Positions 32,739 through 41,409 of a DNA stretch of 64,000 nucleotides are shown piece by piece. Each line of letters begins with the position of its first letter. The first letter of the stretch is position 1. The notes below the pieces were generated by a model that made no database searches, had not been told where the DNA came from, and saw only the letters and a list, made by a program, of their open reading frames with translations. The translations under genes were made by a program, and so were the position numbers. The stretch covers positions 1,913,001 to 1,977,000 of the forward strand of contig NZ_CP017147.1 of the NCBI RefSeq assembly GCF_001741865.1. The letters run 5' to 3'. Source of the stretch: Bosea vaviloviae. Lineage in GTDB: Bacteria; Pseudomonadota; Alphaproteobacteria; Rhizobiales; Beijerinckiaceae.

Positions 32739-34262
32739 CTACTTCCAGCTCGACAGCCACCAGCGGGCGAACTCGTCGGGGTGCGGCTTGAAGTTGAGCG
32801 CCGTCGACAGGCCGTAATTGATGTTGAAGTCGTACATCGGCAGCCAATAGGCCTGGTCGGCGATCTTTTTCAGCGCCTTGGCGTAGTTCTCCTGGCGCAG
32901 AGCCCGGTCCTGCGCCGTGTCGGCTGCGGTGACGAGATCGATCACCTCCTTGTCTTGGACGAGGTCGTCGGCGCCGCCGCCGAAGAAGTTCGAGATGATG
33001 AAGGCGACGTCGCCGGTGCCGTAACTGCCCCAATTGGTGAAGAAGGCCGGCAATTCGCCCGCGCGCCATTTCTGCACGCCGGCTGCATATTGCTGCTCGT
33101 TCAGCGTCACCCGGATGCCGACCTTGGTGAGGTCGGAGGCGACCGCCTCGGCGACCGGGCGCGGCATCGCGGCAAAAACCATCTCGATATCGACGCCGTT
33201 GGGCAAGCCGGCCTCGCTCAGCAGCGCCTTGGCCTTGGCCGGATCATAGGCGTAAGTCGCGACATCCTGCGCGCAGCCGAACTGCTTGGGGTTGCAGGCC
33301 GCGTTCAGCACCTGCGAGGCGCCGCCGGCGAAGGCTTTCACGATCGCCTCGCGGTTGACGGCATGGTTGATGGCGCGGCGCACCAGCAGGTTCTTGGTCG
33401 GGTAGTCCTTGCCCTTGGCCGTCACGTTGAGGCCGACATAGGCGACGCGCATGATCGGGCCGTTGACGATCTGGATGCGGCTCGCGAGCCGTGCCGCCTG
33501 GTCGGGCGGGATGCGCCAGCTCCAGTCGAGCTTGCCGGCCAGAAGCTCGGCGAACTGGGTGTTGAGCTCGGGGATGGTACGCACGACGATCTTGCCGATC
33601 GCCGGCTTGCCCTTGGGGCTGCCGGCATAATGGGCATCGAAACGCTCGAAGGCGTAGCGGATGCCCGGCGTCATCTCGACGAGCTTGTAGGGGCCGGTGC
33701 CGACGGGCTTGGCCGCCATGCCGGCCGAGCCGACCTCCTTGAAATAGGCGGCAGGATAGATCGGCAGCGCATCGGCCAGCATCTCGACCGCGCCGGCAAA
33801 GGGTTTCGCCATCTTGATGCGAACCTGGAATTCCGAGACCTTTTCGACTGTCTGGATCCAGTCGATGGCGATGCGGAAGCGCGTGCCGTAATTCGGGTCG
33901 AGCGCGGTGTTGAGCGTGTAGACCACATCGTCGGCAGTGAACTTCGCGCCGTTGTGGAAGGTCACGCCCTCGCGGAGATCGAACTCCATCGTCATCGGGT
34001 CGGTGAAGCGCCAGGCCTTGGCCAGCGCCGGCTTGATCTCGCCGGTGTCGAGATCCTTGTAGAGCAGGCCGTCATAGATGTGCCGGGCCAGGATCAGCCC
34101 CTCGCGACCAGCGATCTTGTAGGTGTCGAGCGCCTCGGGCTCGAGTGCGAAGGCGACGTTGAGCGTGTCGTCGGCTTTGCCGGCCAGTGCTGGCGGGGCT
34201 GAGAGCCCCAGCAGCGTCAGGGCGATGCCGCCCATGAATGATGCCAATCCCAACCGTGCCAT
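32739..34262 (-). CDS. Peptide-type ABC substrate-binding protein (SBP family 5), second system
   Basis: 507 residues. A Sec signal peptide is clear (hydrophobic LASFMGGIALTLLGLS, cleavage after ALA near residue 27). Family patterns follow: PEALDTYKIAGREGLIL, FTADDVVYTLNTAL, VGTGPYKLVE. It is periplasmic and should serve the two permeases read after it. The hydantoin-type genes that flank the system make a hydantoin, carbamoyl amino acid or peptide a plausible ligand; this is inference. Confidence 0.9.
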   Translation of the reverse strand: MARLGLASFMGGIALTLLGLSAPPALAGKADDTLNVAFALEPEALDTYKIAGREGLILARHIYDGLLYKDLDTGEIKPALAKAWRFTDPMTMEFDLREGVTFHNGAKFTADDVVYTLNTALDPNYGTRFRIAIDWIQTVEKVSEFQVRIKMAKPFAGAVEMLADALPIYPAAYFKEVGSAGMAAKPVGTGPYKLVEMTPGIRYAFERFDAHYAGSPKGKPAIGKIVVRTIPELNTQFAELLAGKLDWSWRIPPDQAARLASRIQIVNGPIMRVAYVGLNVTAKGKDYPTKNLLVRRAINHAVNREAIVKAFAGGASQVLNAACNPKQFGCAQDVATYAYDPAKAKALLSEAGLPNGVDIEMVFAAMPRPVAEAVASDLTKVGIRVTLNEQQYAAGVQKWRAGELPAFFTNWGSYGTGDVAFIISNFFGGGADDLVQDKEVIDLVTAADTAQDRALRQENYAKALKKIADQAYWLPMYDFNINYGLSTALNFKPHPDEFARWWLSSWK

Positions 34263-34521
34263 CGATCTCGTCCCCTGTTTTTATGGTGTCGGCCCGTCCG
34301 GCGCGCCGCTTCATCTTCGGCGGGTTTTGCCGCGGGCGCTCCGCGCCGCCGTCGCTCGGGCGAACGAGGCGGGATGCCGCGGAGCCAACCATAGGTCAGG
34401 AGATCTTCGTCGGGCTAATAGACTGTTCCTATGCCACGGATAGCCGGCGGGGCGTCGGGGCGCGGAGTGTCGTGGAGATTGTGGCGCCGCTCATGAAGAC
34501 GCCACAATCGCAGTGCCGGTT

Positions 34522-34695
34522 ATGACGATGAAGCAGCCGATCGTCGTCCATACCGAAGAAGATTATCAGCGGGCTCAGGAGCGCGTCCAGGAGCTGAGCG
34601 CCTCGCCCGAGAGCCCGGCGCGCGACGCCGAACTCGCTGCGCTGGCCGATGCGATGCTGGCCTTCGAGATGCGCCTGGACGAGGCGGAGGAGTAG
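34522..34695 (+). CDS. Small protein resembling the N-terminal segment of HigA-type antitoxins
   Basis: About 57 residues (MTMKQPIVVHTEEDYQRAQE...), acidic and helical. The pattern HTEEDYxxAxxRVxEL with a following ELAALADAM resembles the segment that precedes the HTH in HigA-type antitoxins, but here the protein ends before any HTH and no toxin gene is adjacent. Starts at GTG 34513, ATG 34522 and ATG 34528 are possible. Function unknown. Confidence 0.5.
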   Translation: MTMKQPIVVHTEEDYQRAQERVQELSASPESPARDAELAALADAMLAFEMRLDEAEE

Positions 34696-34716
34696 GGCGC
34701 TTCAGCGCGTCTCCGT

Positions 34717-34995
34717 TCAAGCAGTCTCTGTCCGCAGGCGATGACGCGCGACGAAGGCGGCCGCTTCCGGCTGAAAATACCGCCAGGCGGGCAAGGGAGA
34801 GGCTTCCGCGTCGGTCTGCGCAAATCGCATCTCTTCGCGGATAGCCTGGATCGCAAGAGGCTTGTCCGGGTCCATGCGCGCGGCGCGGCACATGGCCCTG
34901 GCAATCCGGACGATACGATCCTGATCCACGGCGAGAACTCCCGGAGAGAAGGCGGCGGCATTGCAACGCCGTTGCGCCCTTCCGGTTCCGGCCAT
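34717..34995 (-). CDS. Small unknown protein, up to 92 residues
   Basis: The conserved-looking part is DQDRIVRIARAMCRAARMDP followed by a variable middle and WRYFQPEAAAFVARHR, a layout I associate with short uncharacterised proteins of Hyphomicrobiales. The first 20 residues are poor and the start may be GTG or ATG further in. No signal peptide or known domain. It is convergent with the 57-residue gene at 34522. Confidence 0.45.
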   Translation of the reverse strand: MAGTGRAQRRCNAAAFSPGVLAVDQDRIVRIARAMCRAARMDPDKPLAIQAIREEMRFAQTDAEASPLPAWRYFQPEAAAFVARHRLRTETA

Positions 34996-35026
34996 TTCGC
35001 AAAGTTTCCGCCTGGGTGCGGGCTAC

Positions 35027-35151
35027 AGCCGGATGATGTCAGATGGGCTCACGAAGTGATCCCATCTGACATCTGAATCCGTCTCTCATCCAAGAGTGAG
35101 AGCAGGATCAATGCGAAAAACCCGTTCCCACTTTTTCGTATCCTGCCCTTA
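35027..35151 (+). repeat. Full-length composite repeat touching the racemase stop codon
   Basis: Same two-part structure as 32541-32667: GTCAGATGGG/CCCATCTGAC, then AGAGCAGGAT...ATCCTGC enclosing GCGAAAAA and TTTTTCG. Its right edge (CCCTTA) meets the stop codon of the minus-strand racemase gene at 35149-35151. Confidence 0.75.
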
Positions 35152-35811
35152 GGCTGCGGCGAGCCGCACTCGTCCCACGGCCATCGCGGTCGCGGCCTGG
35201 GTCGGCTCGACCACCGGCACGCCGAGCGCCTCCTCCAGCGGCCGGCGGAAGCGCGCCATGCCGGCGCAGCCCATCACGATGACGTCGGCATGATGCGTGT
35301 CGCGCAGCGTCCTGCCGGTCGCGGTCATGCGCTCCAGCGTCTTCTCCGCATTGCTGAGCTCGGTCACGCCCATCCCGATCGAGAGATCGCCGGCAAAGCG
35401 CCCCATCACGCCCATGGCGCCGAAATAGCGCAGATGCCGCTGGATCGAACTCGGCAGGATCGCGATCACGCCGAAGCGCTGGCCGAGCGTCAGGGCCTGG
35501 AACACGCCCGATTCCGCGATGCCGAGCACCGGGCGGCGGCTCTGCTCGCGCAGCGCATGCATGCCGGGGTCGCTGAAGCAGGCGACGACGAAGGCTGCCG
35601 CCTCGTTCTCCAGCCCGGCTGCCCGCTTCAGCAGCGGCCCGACGACGCCGTCGGCGTCGCGCTGCGACTGGATGCCCGCAGGCCCTTCGGTCAGAGTCAG
35701 GCAGGCGATCTTGGGGCCGTCCACCGAGCGCAGCGGCTCGACCGCCTTGTCGATGCCGGCGGTGACGGCCTCGGTCGAGTTCGGGTTGATGACGAAGATG
35801 GTGCCGGCCAT
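35149..35811 (-). CDS. Asp/Glu/hydantoin racemase family protein
   Basis: 220 residues, usual length. The two catalytic cysteines of the family are present: Cys78 (VVACFSDPG) and Cys182 (VMGCAGMA). The start MAGTIFVINPNST is characteristic of hydantoin racemases, which interconvert D- and L-5-substituted hydantoins; allantoin racemase is the main alternative. The hydantoinase-like gene lies about 100 bases upstream in the same direction, so the two are probably co-transcribed. Confidence 0.85.
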   Translation of the reverse strand: MAGTIFVINPNSTEAVTAGIDKAVEPLRSVDGPKIACLTLTEGPAGIQSQRDADGVVGPLLKRAAGLENEAAAFVVACFSDPGMHALREQSRRPVLGIAESGVFQALTLGQRFGVIAILPSSIQRHLRYFGAMGVMGRFAGDLSIGMGVTELSNAEKTLERMTATGRTLRDTHHADVIVMGCAGMARFRRPLEEALGVPVVEPTQAATAMAVGRVRLAAA

Positions 35812-35850
35812 GGGCGCTCCTTCAGAATACGAATATTTGCCTGAACGACA

Positions 35851-35896
35851 CCCTCATTCCGGACAAGCCGCGAAGCGGCGCCGATCTGGAATGACG
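35851..35896. repeat. Short CATTCCGGACAAGCCGCG hairpin element
   Basis: CATTCCGGA...TCtGGAATG outer arms with the inner GCCGCGAAGCGGC hairpin. A close copy is at 32491-32531. It sits between the racemase and hydantoinase genes. Confidence 0.6.
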
Positions 35897-35913
35897 GGGG
35901 TGGTTCGTTCGCA

Positions 35914-37377
35914 TCAATACAGCTTGGCGCCAAAATTCCGCGCCGGGTCGAATTCGGGCGAGAGCGTCCCGGTCGGTCGGGTTGCCTCGCCGGCCTCGCG
36001 CAGCATCAATCGGCCCGAGCCCGGCTGCGCCTTCAGTGCGCCCTGCGCGACGACGACCTCGCCGCGCCTGAGCACCGTCTCCGGCCAGCCGGTGATGGTA
36101 CGGCCGGCAAAGGGGTTGTAGCCGGTGTTGTCGTGCAGGTTGTCGGCGAGCACGATCTTGCGGTCGGCATCCCAGACCGCGATGTCGGCATCCATGCCGA
36201 TGGCGAGCGAGCCCTTGCCCGGCAGGTCGTAGATCCGGGCCGGGGCGGTCGCGGTCAGTTCGACGAATTTCTTCAGCCCGAGCCGGCCTTGCGAGACCAT
36301 AGCGTCGAACATCACAGGCAGCCGCATCTCGAGCCCCGGCATGCCGTTGGCGATCTGCTTGAAGCCGGGATTGGGGCCGTATTTCAGTTTGCCGGTCTCG
36401 TCGAAGCGATAGGGTGCGTGGTCGGAGGAGAGGATCTGCAGGTCGCCGAGCGCCAGCGCCTGCCACAGCGCCTCCTGGTCGGACGAACCCCGCTGCGGCG
36501 GGGAGCAGACCCATTTCGCGCCCTCGATGCCGGGCTTGTCGAGTTCGGCGGCGGTCATCAAGAGATAATGCGGGCAGGTCTCGGCATAGATCTTGACGCC
36601 GCGCCCGCGTGCCTCGCGGATTACCTTGGCGCCCTCGGCGGTCGAGACATGGAAGATGCAGATCGGCTGGTCGAGCAGTTCCGAGAAGGCGATCAGGCGG
36701 TGGAAGGCCTCGACCTCGGCCGCCTGGGGGTGGCTGACGGAATGGTATTTCGGCGCGGTGTAGCCGCGCTTCATCAAGCGCTCGCCCATCCATTTCAGCA
36801 GGCCGTGGTTCTCGGCATGGACGCAGACCAGCGCTCCGGCCGAGCGTGCCGCCATCAGGACGTCGAGCAATTGCCCGTCATCGACCTGTACGGCGTCATA
36901 GGTCATGAAGACCTTGACCGAGCGGTGCCCGGCGCGGATCAGCGCCGGCAGATCCTGCGTGACGGTCTGCTCGTCGGGGTTCGCCACCATCAGGTGGAAG
37001 GCGTAGTCGATGATCGCGCCCTTCTTGGCCAGGGCCGCATACTCCTCAACCACGCTGGCGAGGTTGGCGCCGCGATGCTGGGCAGCGAAGGAAATCACCG
37101 AGGTGGTGCCGCCGAAAGCCGCCGAGCGCGTCGCAGTCTCAAAATTGTCGGCGCTCATCAGCCCGCTGCCCGAGAGCTGTTCGATATGGCAATGGGTGTC
37201 GACGCCGCCGGGCAAGACGAGCCTGCCCTTCGCGTCGATCTCCTGCACCCCGGCGGGCAGGTCGAGCCCGATCGCGGCGATGCGCCCGGCCTGGATGCCG
37301 AGATCGGCCTTGAACACATCCGTCGCCGTCGCAAGCGTGCCGCCACGGATGACGATGTCGTAGGCAGGGGTCGGCAT
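35914..37377 (-). CDS. Dihydropyrimidinase/D-hydantoinase family amidohydrolase
   Basis: 487 residues from the ATG at 37377 with AAGGAACC upstream. The binuclear-metal motif is DTHCHIEQ (His62, His64) and the carboxylated bridging lysine is Lys155 (VKVFMTYD); further histidines are in AENH and FHVSTAEGAK, and the final metal aspartate in SSDHAPY. Such enzymes open cyclic diamides (hydantoins, dihydropyrimidines). With the racemase downstream and the carbamoylase at 27989 this completes the route from DL-hydantoins to amino acids. The exact substrate side chain is unknown. Confidence 0.88.
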   Translation of the reverse strand: MPTPAYDIVIRGGTLATATDVFKADLGIQAGRIAAIGLDLPAGVQEIDAKGRLVLPGGVDTHCHIEQLSGSGLMSADNFETATRSAAFGGTTSVISFAAQHRGANLASVVEEYAALAKKGAIIDYAFHLMVANPDEQTVTQDLPALIRAGHRSVKVFMTYDAVQVDDGQLLDVLMAARSAGALVCVHAENHGLLKWMGERLMKRGYTAPKYHSVSHPQAAEVEAFHRLIAFSELLDQPICIFHVSTAEGAKVIREARGRGVKIYAETCPHYLLMTAAELDKPGIEGAKWVCSPPQRGSSDQEALWQALALGDLQILSSDHAPYRFDETGKLKYGPNPGFKQIANGMPGLEMRLPVMFDAMVSQGRLGLKKFVELTATAPARIYDLPGKGSLAIGMDADIAVWDADRKIVLADNLHDNTGYNPFAGRTITGWPETVLRRGEVVVAQGALKAQPGSGRLMLREAGEATRPTGTLSPEFDPARNFGAKLY

Positions 37378-37586
37378 GGGCTGGTTCCTTGAACAGGCAG
37401 ATGATTTGGTCGCGAGGCGCAGTATGCCCGGCATCGGCGCCGGCGCCACGGGCTTCCCCGTATGGCGGGCCTGCGCGCACGCAAGGCGCTGGCCAATATA
37501 GGCTCTATTAGATGCGCCGGCTCATGGCGCTTGCCGCATCCCGCAGCGGCGTGTGAGATACCCGGCCTGACTTCTCTGGATGCGCC

Positions 37587-38105
37587 ATGCCCTCGACGAA
37601 GCGCCACAAGGCCGCTGCCGGCCCGGAGCGGGATGTTCTCGATCTCGGCGGTTACGTTCCCTATTTCCTGACCGCAATTTCCAACACCTGGTCGCGCAGC
37701 TCGTCGCGGCTCTATCTTGAGCGTTTCGGCGTCGGCGTCACCGAATGGCGCGTCATCTCGCAGCTCGCCATCGAGCCGGCGATTGCGGCGCAGCGCATCT
37801 GCGAGGTGATCGGGCTCGACAAGGGCGCGGTCAGCCGCAGCGTCGCGGCCCTGGTTGCCGCCCGCCATGTCACCGAGCGGCCCGACGATCGCGACGCCCG
37901 CCGGCAGGTGCTGGAGTTGACGCCGAGCGGCTATGCCCTGCATGACGCATTGATCGCGCTCGCCACCGCCCGCGAGCGCCTGCTGCTCGAAGGCTTCACG
38001 GCGGAGGAACAGGCGCAGCTGACCGGCTTCCTGCACCGGCTGCACGCCAAGCTGCCGCAACTGCGCGATTTCAGGCTGGAGCGCGACGGCCCGCCCGCCA
38101 GTTGA
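37587..38105 (+). CDS. MarR family transcriptional regulator
   Basis: 172 residues. The winged-helix core is VTEWRVISQLAIEPAIAAQR, GLDKGAVSRSVAALVAARHV and the wing RPDDRDARRQVLELT. It is divergent from the hydantoinase gene with a 209-base gap, so it may regulate that unit. ATG at 37587; the 18-residue polar N-terminal extension (PSTKRHKAAAGPERDVLDLG) is a bit longer than usual. No ligand can be predicted. Confidence 0.88.
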   Translation: MPSTKRHKAAAGPERDVLDLGGYVPYFLTAISNTWSRSSSRLYLERFGVGVTEWRVISQLAIEPAIAAQRICEVIGLDKGAVSRSVAALVAARHVTERPDDRDARRQVLELTPSGYALHDALIALATARERLLLEGFTAEEQAQLTGFLHRLHAKLPQLRDFRLERDGPPAS

Positions 38106-38117
38106 CGGAACGAACTG

Positions 38118-38369
38118 TCACCAGCGCCGGAAGCCGTAGCCGAAGCCATAGCCGTAATAGGGTCCGTAGTAATCGCGCTCGACCCAGACCCTGCGGCTGG
38201 CCGATCGGTCGAGTTCGATATGCAGCAGGCAATTCGCATAGCCGTCAGTGCCGGGGCGGAAGCCGTAGGAGCGACAGCGCTCCTCGTCGAGCGCGCGTCG
38301 CTCGGCGATCGTGACACAGCCGCTGCCGAGAAGAGCCAACCCCAATGCCGCGATCAAACCGATCTTCAT
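38118..38369 (-). CDS. Small secreted or lipoprotein-like protein
   Basis: 83 residues from the ATG at 38369. MKIGLIAALGLALLGSGC is a signal peptide ending in a cysteine; GSGC is a weak lipobox but lipidation is likely. The mature part has two more cysteines (EERCRSYGF, ANCLLHIELDR) and a Tyr/Gly-rich tail (YYGPYYGYGFGYGF). This pattern, with a Cys-rich head and aromatic tail, is common among unnamed alphaproteobacterial envelope proteins. It is convergent with the MarR gene. Confidence 0.7.
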   Translation of the reverse strand: MKIGLIAALGLALLGSGCVTIAERRALDEERCRSYGFRPGTDGYANCLLHIELDRSASRRVWVERDYYGPYYGYGFGYGFRRW

Positions 38370-38440
38370 GGCGCCTGACTCCCTTGGCCGTGATCGGCCA
38401 CGAATCAAGCCGAGAAATGCGTCAAGATTCTGGGCGACCG

Positions 38441-38542
38441 GAGCGTTTTCGAGCGAAGTGGGCACCGGTTCGCGTGAAGAAAACGCGTTAAAACAAAGAG
38501 GGGAGCCGTTTCCGGTCCAATTGGATCGGAAACGGCTCCCGC
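38441..38542 (+). repeat. Composite two-hairpin repeat
   Basis: Left part GAGCGTTTTCGAGCGAAGTG...GAAAACGCG; right part GGGAGCCGTTTCCG with its exact inverse CGGAAACGGCTCCC around GTCCAATTGGAT. It lies directly against the stop codon of the deaminase gene. Same family as 3850-3977. Confidence 0.8.
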
Positions 38543-39877
38543 TCAGGCGTAACGTTTTGCCGCCGCTCCATGCGAGCGCCGCAGTGCCGCCAGATCGAGC
38601 CCCGGCACGGCCCCGTCGATCACCCGCCAGGCGCCGGCGATCATCACCCGGTCGGCCCGGTTCGCGCCGCACAGCACCAGCGCCGCGACTGGGTCATGCG
38701 CGCCGGAGAAGCGCAATTCGTCGAGGCAAAACAGCGCCAGATCCGCCTGCAGGCCGGGCGCGATCCGCCCGATATCTGAGCGTCCGAGGCAGCGCGCCGA
38801 GCCTTCCGTCGCCCAGCGGATCACGTCGCGCGCGGTCACGGCCGTGGCGCTCTCATAGCGCAGGCGGTTGATCAGAAGTGCGTGGCGCAATTCCTCCATC
38901 AGGTTCGAGCCGTCATTGGAGGCTGAGCCGTCGACGCCCAAGCCCAGCGGCGCCCCGGCCTCCTCCAATTCGCGCGTCCGGCAGAAGCCGGAGGCCAGCA
39001 CCCCGTTCGAGGTCGGGCAATGGCAGACGCCGACGCCCGCAGTCCCCAGCCGTTCGCATTCCTCGCAGCTGAAATGCACGCCATGCGCCAGCCAGGTCTT
39101 TGGCCGCATCCAGCCGGTCTCCTCCAGCAGGTCGAGCGGGCGCTTGCCATAGACTTCGAGGCAATAGGCGTCCTCATCCCTGGTCTCGGCGAGATGGGTG
39201 TGCAGCGGCGCATCGAAGCGTGCTGCCAGCTCCGCGCTCTTCACCATCAGCGCCGGGGTCACCGAAAACGGCGAGCAAGGTGCGAGCGCGATCTGGACCA
39301 TGCTGCCCGGCGCGGGATCATGGAACAGGGAAAGCACCCGTTCGCTGTCGGTCAGGATCGTCTCTTCGTCCTGGACGACGCTGTCGGGCGGCAGGCCGCC
39401 ATCCTTCTGCGACAGGTTCATCGAGCCGCGCGAGATCGTGGCGCGGATGCCCAGAGCCCGCGCCTCCTCGACCGCGATGTCGACGGCGTTCTCCAGCCCC
39501 TTCGGGTAGAGGTAATGATGGTCCGCCGCCGTGGTGCAGCCGGAGAGCAGGAGTTCGGTCAGCGCAACGCGGACCGCCAATCGCAGGTCATCGGGCGTCA
39601 GTCTCGCCCAGAGCGGGTAGAGTGCGGTCAGCCAGGGAAACAGCTCGCGATCGATCGCGGCCGGATGGGCTCGCGTCAGCGTCTGGTAGAAATGGTGATG
39701 CGTGTTGATCAGCCCCGGCAGCACGACATGGCGCGAGGCGTCGAAGACCCCGTCGACGGGCAGGGCGGGGGAGCCGCCTGCCGGTACGAGCTCGGCGATG
39801 ATCGCGCCATCGACGACGATCCCGCCGCCGGCATTGTCCGCGACGATGCCGAGCGGGTTCTTGATCCAGAGGCGCAT
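38543..39877 (-). CDS. 8-oxoguanine deaminase-like amidohydrolase (AtzA/TrzN superfamily)
   Basis: 444 residues. Metal-binding motifs: INTHHHFYQ (His60-62), HTHLAETRDED, HGVHFSCEE and DGSASND, all at the spacing of subtype III amidohydrolases with one metal. Best overall match in memory is 8-oxoguanine deaminase, which converts 8-oxoguanine to urate; other aminohydrolases of chlorinated or thiomethyl triazines and pterins share the fold. It is monocistronic, next to the hydantoin genes, and fits nucleobase salvage or breakdown. Confidence 0.82.
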   Translation of the reverse strand: MRLWIKNPLGIVADNAGGGIVVDGAIIAELVPAGGSPALPVDGVFDASRHVVLPGLINTHHHFYQTLTRAHPAAIDRELFPWLTALYPLWARLTPDDLRLAVRVALTELLLSGCTTAADHHYLYPKGLENAVDIAVEEARALGIRATISRGSMNLSQKDGGLPPDSVVQDEETILTDSERVLSLFHDPAPGSMVQIALAPCSPFSVTPALMVKSAELAARFDAPLHTHLAETRDEDAYCLEVYGKRPLDLLEETGWMRPKTWLAHGVHFSCEECERLGTAGVGVCHCPTSNGVLASGFCRTRELEEAGAPLGLGVDGSASNDGSNLMEELRHALLINRLRYESATAVTARDVIRWATEGSARCLGRSDIGRIAPGLQADLALFCLDELRFSGAHDPVAALVLCGANRADRVMIAGAWRVIDGAVPGLDLAALRRSHGAAAKRYA

Positions 39878-39967
39878 GCAAGAATCCTGTCTGGCGCTTT
39901 CGTCGCCCTTGTTCCTACGGTCGCGGCGAACAGAAGCCAGGCTGGCGGCGAAAGCAACCGCGGCGCG

Positions 39968-40270
39968 TCAGTCGAACCAGATCGGGTCGCGGCTCTTGCA
40001 GCGATAGCCGATGAAGCAGCTCGGCGTGTCGCGGCTCGGCACCCAGGCGGGCTCTACACCCTCGTCGAATTCGCAAAAGCTGCGGTTGGCGACGAAGCGG
40101 TCATAGGTGTAGCCGCCGGTGCCGAGCACGATCGCGCCGTTTGCCGCGACACTCTGGCGGTTGACGCTGCAGGGCCGGTTCGTGGTTGAAGGCCGCGATT
40201 GCGCAAGCGCGGCGTCGAGCGACATGGTCAGCAGCAAGCACAAGGCCAAGCACGAAGCGATGTGTTTCAT
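39968..40270 (-). CDS. Small secreted protein with cysteine pairs
   Basis: 100 residues from the ATG at 40270. [24 protein letters not shown] is a Sec signal peptide with cleavage after ALA. The mature 75 residues hold four cysteines ([26 protein letters not shown]), probably two disulphides in the periplasm. No family is recognised. An upstream in-frame ATG at 40294 would spoil the signal peptide, so 40270 is preferred. Confidence 0.65.
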   Translation of the reverse strand: MKHIASCLALCLLLTMSLDAALAQSRPSTTNRPCSVNRQSVAANGAIVLGTGGYTYDRFVANRSFCEFDEGVEPAWVPSRDTPSCFIGYRCKSRDPIWFD

Positions 40271-40414
40271 GGTCCCCTCCAGTGCGCTGGGCATGGTGAC
40301 GACAGCATAACCGGTATTCGGGCCTGTCGTTCCCGCATAGATCCTTGCGCCTTGACGTCGCCGCCCTCATCCGCCATCGCTCCCCGCGACTTTTTCGCCC
40401 GCCGGAGCGCCGCC

Positions 40415-41257
40415 ATGTCCCTCACCGATCTCGCCGCCACCATCGACGCCGCCTGGGAGGCTCGCTCCGAGATCGGCATCAACACCAAAGGCGCGGTTCG
40501 CGAGGCGGTCGAACAGGTGATCGAATTGCTCGATGCCGGCGAGGCCCGCGTCGCCGAGAAGATCGGCACTGAGTGGGTCGTGCATCAGTGGCTCAAGAAG
40601 GCGGTGCTGCTCTCCTTCCGCCTGACCGACAACATGATCATCGCCAATGGCCCCGGCGAAGGCGTGTTCTGGGACAAGGTGCCCTCAAAATTCGAGGGCT
40701 GGGGCGAGAACCGCTTCCGCGCCGCGGGCTTCCGCGTCGTGCCGCCGGCCGCCGCGCGCAAGGGCTCCTTCCTTGCCCCCAACGTCGTGCTGATGCCGTC
40801 CTTCGTCAATATCGGCGCCTATGTCGACAGCGGCACCATGGTCGACACCTGGGCGACGGTCGGCTCCTGCGCCCAGATCGGCAAGAACGTCCATCTCTCG
40901 GGCGGCGTCGGTATCGGCGGCGTGCTCGAGCCGCTGCAGGCCAACCCGACCATCATCGAGGACAACTGCTTCATCGGCGCCCGCTCCGAGGTGGTCGAGG
41001 GCGTGATCGTCGGCGAGGGCTCGGTGCTCTCGATGGGCGTGTTCATCTCGGCCTCGACCAAGATCGTCGACCGCGCCACCGGCCAGATCCACATCGGCAA
41101 GGTGCCACCCTATTCGGTCGTGGTCCCGGGCGCGCTGCCCGGCAAGCCCTTCCCGGACGGTACACCCGGCCCCTCGCTCTCCTGCGCCGTCATCGTCAAG
41201 ACGGTCGACGCCCAGACGCGCTCCAAGACCGGCATCAACGAATTGCTGCGCGACTGA
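40415..41257 (+). CDS. dapD: 2,3,4,5-tetrahydropyridine-2,6-dicarboxylate N-succinyltransferase
   Basis: 280 residues. It acts in the succinylase branch of lysine and diaminopimelate synthesis, transferring succinyl from succinyl-CoA to tetrahydrodipicolinate. The helical N-terminal domain (about 1-105) is followed by a left-handed parallel beta-helix made of hexapeptide repeats ([20 protein letters not shown] and following). The active-site region [17 protein letters not shown] and the C-terminal PCA-binding tail ([13 protein letters not shown]) are intact. The ATG at 40415 fits the family length; upstream in-frame sequence is non-coding. Single gene, probably constitutive. Confidence 0.95.
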   Translation: MSLTDLAATIDAAWEARSEIGINTKGAVREAVEQVIELLDAGEARVAEKIGTEWVVHQWLKKAVLLSFRLTDNMIIANGPGEGVFWDKVPSKFEGWGENRFRAAGFRVVPPAAARKGSFLAPNVVLMPSFVNIGAYVDSGTMVDTWATVGSCAQIGKNVHLSGGVGIGGVLEPLQANPTIIEDNCFIGARSEVVEGVIVGEGSVLSMGVFISASTKIVDRATGQIHIGKVPPYSVVVPGALPGKPFPDGTPGPSLSCAVIVKTVDAQTRSKTGINELLRD

Positions 41258-41270
41258 ACTCAACCCTTGC

Positions 41271-41393
41271 CGTCATTCTCGGGCTTGTCCCGAGAATCTC
41301 ATGACCAGAGTGCGCTGGTGCCGAAGATGGTCGGGTCGAGCCCGACCATGACGCGCTTCGGATCCCGGCCTCCCTCAGGTCGCCCGAGAATGC
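41271..41393. repeat. CGTCATTCTCGGG palindromic element after dapD
   Basis: Opens CGTCATTCTCGGG and closes CCCGAGAATG. Inner hairpins are TCTCGGGCTTGTCCCGAGA and GGTCGGGTCGAGCCCGACC. It may act as terminator or mRNA stabiliser between convergent genes. Confidence 0.65.
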
Positions 41394-41409
41394 TGTGAGA
41401 GCTGGTGCC

